Translations under genes and position numbers: made by a program | Source: CANIGN01 sp041391385 | GTDB taxonomy: Bacteria > Bdellovibrionota > UBA2428 | Reading direction: 5' to 3' | NCBI GenBank assembly: GCA_041391385.1 | Contig: JAWKOD010000004.1 | Coordinates: 1 to 64,000 of the forward strand | DNA length: 64,000 bases | The notes under the pieces: generated by a model | Database searches by the model: none | The model's input: the letters and a program-made list of their open reading frames with translations, nothing else | What the model was told of the DNA's origin: nothing | Part shown: one piece after another, positions 61,096 through 64,000 of the stretch | How positions within the stretch are numbered: position 1 is the stretch's first letter | Layout of the letters: every line of letters begins with the position of its first letter

Positions 61096-63240
61096 TTATT
61101 CGTCACAAATAAGCTGAAGTCCAACTCTTTTTATGCAGCTGTTGTTCTTAAATTTTTCGTAGTGATCATTTTGACCACCGCTGTCTAGAAAGTAACCAAG
61201 ACTTTGTCCTCCATGATACTCGTTTCCAATACTTTGAGATGGGGGTAATTCAGCCCCTTTGTAAGTATCCATGCCATTGTGGTCCAAAAAAAATGCATAG
61301 GAGTTATGTGAGGCCACGCCCAAACAGTGAGCCCCTGTTTGATAAGTGTCGTTTCCGGATTTGTCTTCAAAGAGAGTGAGGCTCAGATCCCAGGCCATTC
61401 CCTCACCCACGACACTTATGCTTTCATAGCGATCATTTCCACCCGCTTCGATAAAAATCCCGACAGCTGAATGCGCGGAGAACCCCTGAGTGTAGCGCAT
61501 ACCTTTGTAGATATCGTCATCTACACCGTCGTTAAAAAGCCCCCCAAGGCCAAAGGCATAACCACCACCTTGCGAAAAGGTTCCTGCTTCAAAGCTATCT
61601 TTGCCTTTTTTATCGTATATAAAACCAACTCCGCCTGAATTAAAAAAGCGCAATCCAATACCCACACCTTGCGACCAAGATTCGTACTGACCTACGTCTC
61701 CGTAGCCAGAGGGGCGCATGCCCAAGCTCTTATAACTATCGTTTCCATCGAAATCGACTAAAATGCCATAGCCCCCAGCAATACCAACTCCCTGGGAAAG
61801 TCCTAGGCTCTGGTATTTGTCATTTCCTTCTCCATCTATAAAAAGACTCACGCCGGCAAACGAGCTTCCTTGCGAGTAGGCTTGGGCGATGTAGGTGTCG
61901 TCACCTTTCAGATCGCTAAAGATAGAGGCACCTAAAAATGAAGCACCCAAGCAATGCAGGCTACAATTGTAAGTGTCATTGCCTTCAAAATCATAAAAAA
62001 GACTTGTGCCCATTTTTGCTCCACCAAGAGTCCAGGGAAGAGAAGATTCGTAACGATCATTTCCTCCCATGTCGACAATGATTCCTGTGTTGTCTCTGTA
62101 GAGGTCATCACCACCAACATCTACAATCATTGCGGTTTTTTCTTTGGCAAGAGCGGAGTGGTCGTTGTCTTCGCTGCCTGCAAATACAATCAACCCCTCT
62201 GAGCTTTTATTTTTAAATGGAAAATGTTTTTTGAGATAATCTTTTTTGAGCCGTGCAAAGTAACTTTCATCAAAATGTTGCGCTAAAAAGAATAGACTTT
62301 GATAAAATTTAGCGACTTCAACTTTGTCTAAAATTTGAGTGAGCTCGTAAAATCTGTTTTTACGTCCTGCGAAGATGTCGTCATGAAGATAAACAGATTC
62401 TACGAACCTATTTGAAAGCTCATCGATATTTTCTTCTAAATAATTTTTTTCTGATATTTTAAGTTTTTTAAATGCAAGGGCGTGAATTTTGTGGGCCTCT
62501 TTTAGAACTTGTGTGATGTATCTTAGGTGGGCTTCAGCACTGTGTCCTTTGAGCTTCAGCTTTTTAAGGGGAGCCGTTTTAAAGAGCGAGAGCTCTCTAA
62601 GACAGCTCATATCTTTTTTGCATGCTTGAAAGCGCTTTAGAAGACTTTGTGCACTCTCGTGAATCGCAAGTGGATTTTCTTGGATAAAGCGAAGTGCTAG
62701 TGGTCTGAGTTGGTCACCTTTTGAGCTGATCTCAGTGAATTTCTCTTGGAGATCTTTGTCTGCAAGAGCGCTCACTTTCTTTTCGAGATAGGTGCTCTGA
62801 GTAGGGACTTTCCAAAGGTTGGGAGCCGAGCTGTATTGAAAGTTTCCTTGATTGAGACTTCTTTTTCCAATTTTGATGACGACATCTTTTAAAGTGACTC
62901 CACTTAAAATCTTGAGCTTAAGAGCACTCCCCACTTCGAGAAGCTTTATCTTATCCAGAACTGCTTGGGGGGATCTTTCTCCGATGATATAATCTCCGGG
63001 TTTTATGCCAGCTATTCCGCTCGGTGATTCAGGCAAGGCGTTTTCAACACGGATTCCATCTGTAACGCCTTCAATGGGAGTTTCGAAGTGCGTTAGTTGT
63101 GCTGAGAGCTGAAGGCCCGTATTCGCAGCTGCTGGCTTATTCACTACAGAGGCTGTATTGACGGGAGAGCTTTGAGGGCGGGTTGCACACGCGCTCAAAA
63201 ATAGGATTAAAAATAAATACATAACTCTATTGAAGAGCAT
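61096..63240 (-). CDS. PDZ lipoprotein with a tandem GND-Y repeat region
   Basis: This is a 714-residue lipoprotein (lipobox LSAC). An N-terminal PDZ domain (about residues 45-130) has GIRVENALPESPSGIAGIKP followed by GDYIIGE. A helical middle follows (about 130-340). The second half then has about eleven repeats of roughly 31-35 residues. Each carries GN/D-D-x-Y and a QG..G..G sequence before a hydrophobic strand, as in FIDGEGNDKYQSLGLSQGVG and LVDFDGNDSYKSLG. The pattern suggests a beta-solenoid with acidic turns, possibly calcium-binding. The family is unknown to me. Confidence 0.75.
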   Translation of the reverse strand: MLFNRVMYLFLILFLSACATRPQSSPVNTASVVNKPAAANTGLQLSAQLTHFETPIEGVTDGIRVENALPESPSGIAGIKPGDYIIGERSPQAVLDKIKLLEVGSALKLKILSGVTLKDVVIKIGKRSLNQGNFQYSSAPNLWKVPTQSTYLEKKVSALADKDLQEKFTEISSKGDQLRPLALRFIQENPLAIHESAQSLLKRFQACKKDMSCLRELSLFKTAPLKKLKLKGHSAEAHLRYITQVLKEAHKIHALAFKKLKISEKNYLEENIDELSNRFVESVYLHDDIFAGRKNRFYELTQILDKVEVAKFYQSLFFLAQHFDESYFARLKKDYLKKHFPFKNKSSEGLIVFAGSEDNDHSALAKEKTAMIVDVGGDDLYRDNTGIIVDMGGNDRYESSLPWTLGGAKMGTSLFYDFEGNDTYNCSLHCLGASFLGASIFSDLKGDDTYIAQAYSQGSSFAGVSLFIDGEGNDKYQSLGLSQGVGIAGGYGILVDFDGNDSYKSLGMRPSGYGDVGQYESWSQGVGIGLRFFNSGGVGFIYDKKGKDSFEAGTFSQGGGYAFGLGGLFNDGVDDDIYKGMRYTQGFSAHSAVGIFIEAGGNDRYESISVVGEGMAWDLSLTLFEDKSGNDTYQTGAHCLGVASHNSYAFFLDHNGMDTYKGAELPPSQSIGNEYHGGQSLGYFLDSGGQNDHYEKFKNNSCIKRVGLQLICDE

Positions 63241-63293
63241 GTTTCAGGAGAAGGCTAGGGTGCTAGGGCCTCATATGCTCTAGCAATTCAGAA

Positions 63294-64000
63294 TTACGCG
63301 CTATGACCAACGTTACAGGGGCAGTCAGTTACCCAGTGTCCTGCTTTCATCTCTATGAGTGTGGGTACTTTAGTTTCGCATAATGCAGATTTCTTTTTAG
63401 GGCATCTAGGTGCAAATGCGCAGCCTGGAGGTGGGTTGAGCGGTGAGGGAGGATCACCCTGTAAGATAACTCGCTCTCTCTTTTTCTCAAGTTCTGGATC
63501 AGGCAATGGAATTGCGGATAAAAGAGCCTGAGTGTAAGGGTGCACAGAATTCTTAAACAATTCATCTGTTGTTGTGAGTTCTACAATTTTGCCAAGATAC
63601 ATAACTGCTACACGGTCGCAGAGATATTTAATAACTCCTAAATCGTGTGAGATGAATATCATCGTTAAATTGAGCTCTTTTCTGAGATCATTCAAAAGGT
63701 TCAATATTTGAGATTGAATAGATACATCGAGTGCTGAAACGGGCTCATCTGCAATAATAAGTTTAGGCCTTAATGCAAGAGCTCGGGCAATTGCAATACG
63801 TTGTCGTTGTCCGCCAGAAAACTCATGTGGATACTTATGAATAAATCGAGAGGCAAGTCCTACAAGGTTCATAAGACGCTGAACTTCTTTTTCGATTTCT
63901 GATTTGGGTACAATTTTATGAGCAAGAATGGGCTCTGAGAGTGCATCATAGACCGTCATGCGAGGATCTAGCGAGGCATACGGATCTTGAAATATCATCT
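63294..64000 (-). CDS. Oligopeptide/dipeptide ABC transporter ATPase (5' end cut by window edge)
   Basis: The reading frame runs off the right edge; the apparent start MIFQDPYASLDPR is the internal Q-loop. The visible part has the signature FSGGQRQRIAIARAL, Walker B LIIADEPVSALD, switch His FISHDLG, and the C-terminal oligopeptide extension VHPYTQALLSAIPLP with GCAFAPRCP. This is the OppF/DppF type. The partner permeases would lie beyond the window. Confidence 0.93.
   Translation of the reverse strand, partial: MIFQDPYASLDPRMTVYDALSEPILAHKIVPKSEIEKEVQRLMNLVGLASRFIHKYPHEFSGGQRQRIAIARALALRPKLIIADEPVSALDVSIQSQILNLLNDLRKELNLTMIFISHDLGVIKYLCDRVAVMYLGKIVELTTTDELFKNSVHPYTQALLSAIPLPDPELEKKRERVILQGDPPSPLNPPPGCAFAPRCPKKKSALCETKVPTLIEMKAGHWVTDCPCNVGHSA

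Noticed and set aside
63261..63285. Inverted repeat TGCTAGGG / CTCTAGCA between oppF-like gene and lipoprotein gene
   Set aside because: Imperfect stem and no T-tract on the relevant strand; too weak to call as terminator.
1..64000. CRISPR array, tRNA or rRNA genes
   Set aside because: I found no regularly spaced repeats and no cloverleaf with TTCGA-type arm that I could support by reading; a tRNA search program could still find one.

Overview
The window is about 64 kb of a Gram-negative chromosome of moderate to low G+C, with dense coding on both strands. Pal with a CpoB-like partner, a TolC/RND pair, many lipoproteins with LxxC or SxxC lipoboxes, secreted hypotheticals, a prepilin-like protein, NuoI, GlpX, RsmA, SmpB and MutS2 are all present. 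DUF2914, DUF1554, PilZ and UbiB-family proteins are also here. Together these suggest a free-living or predatory Bdellovibrionota/Oligoflexia-type bacterium. That placement is inference: there is no rRNA gene here, and I recognised no tRNA gene and no CRISPR array.

Layout. 0-6.1 kb, mostly minus strand: a partial degenerate ABC ATPase, a DUF2914 membrane protein, two exported hypotheticals, and a valine-catabolism pair (MmsA and an isobutyryl-CoA-type dehydrogenase). 6.3-15.4 kb: a small exported protein with a 1514-residue subtilisin lipoprotein. A wrecked SIMPL-domain gene follows, and a diverged duplicate of its 3' end lies 3.2 kb further on. Between the two copies are a baeRF-family protein, a NhaR-like LysR regulator, a one-helix membrane protein and an HPF/RaiA-like protein, which together look like a ribosome hibernation or rescue locus. 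15.4-22.9 kb: an SDR enzyme, a PilZ protein with a histone-H1-like tail, a heavily decayed RqcH (NFACT) gene, and an intact mutS2 whose 5' end is duplicated around a small exported gene. 23-31 kb: glpX, a small barrel-like protein, then histidine kinase-murD-murF-protease in one close-spaced run, and a zinc-ribbon protein.

31-38 kb: a metallopeptidase/propeller/barrel-like protein divergent from pal, a DUF4398 lipoprotein, a cpoB-like gene, tsaD and a frameshifted rsmA. 38-48 kb: a UbiB-family kinase, a broken transglutaminase-like gene, a DHFR-like reductase, a prepilin-like protein with a Cys/Gly repeat tail, an oxidoreductase-DUF502-smpB run, nuoI, an M28 peptidase and a frameshifted pectate-lyase-like gene. 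48-64 kb: an ArnT-like glycosyltransferase, a GH114-like hydrolase, mscL, a Zrg-type zinc operon, TolC plus RND without an adaptor, udk, an AEC carrier, a PDZ/repeat lipoprotein, and a partial OppF/DppF ATPase.

Two themes stand out. Ribosome rescue and quality control recur (baeRF, HPF-like, RqcH remnant, MutS2, SmpB). The region also shows remodelling: diverged duplications of gene ends, a palindromic element whose ends supply stop codons, and several frameshifts. Some frameshifts lie in homopolymers and could be assembly errors.
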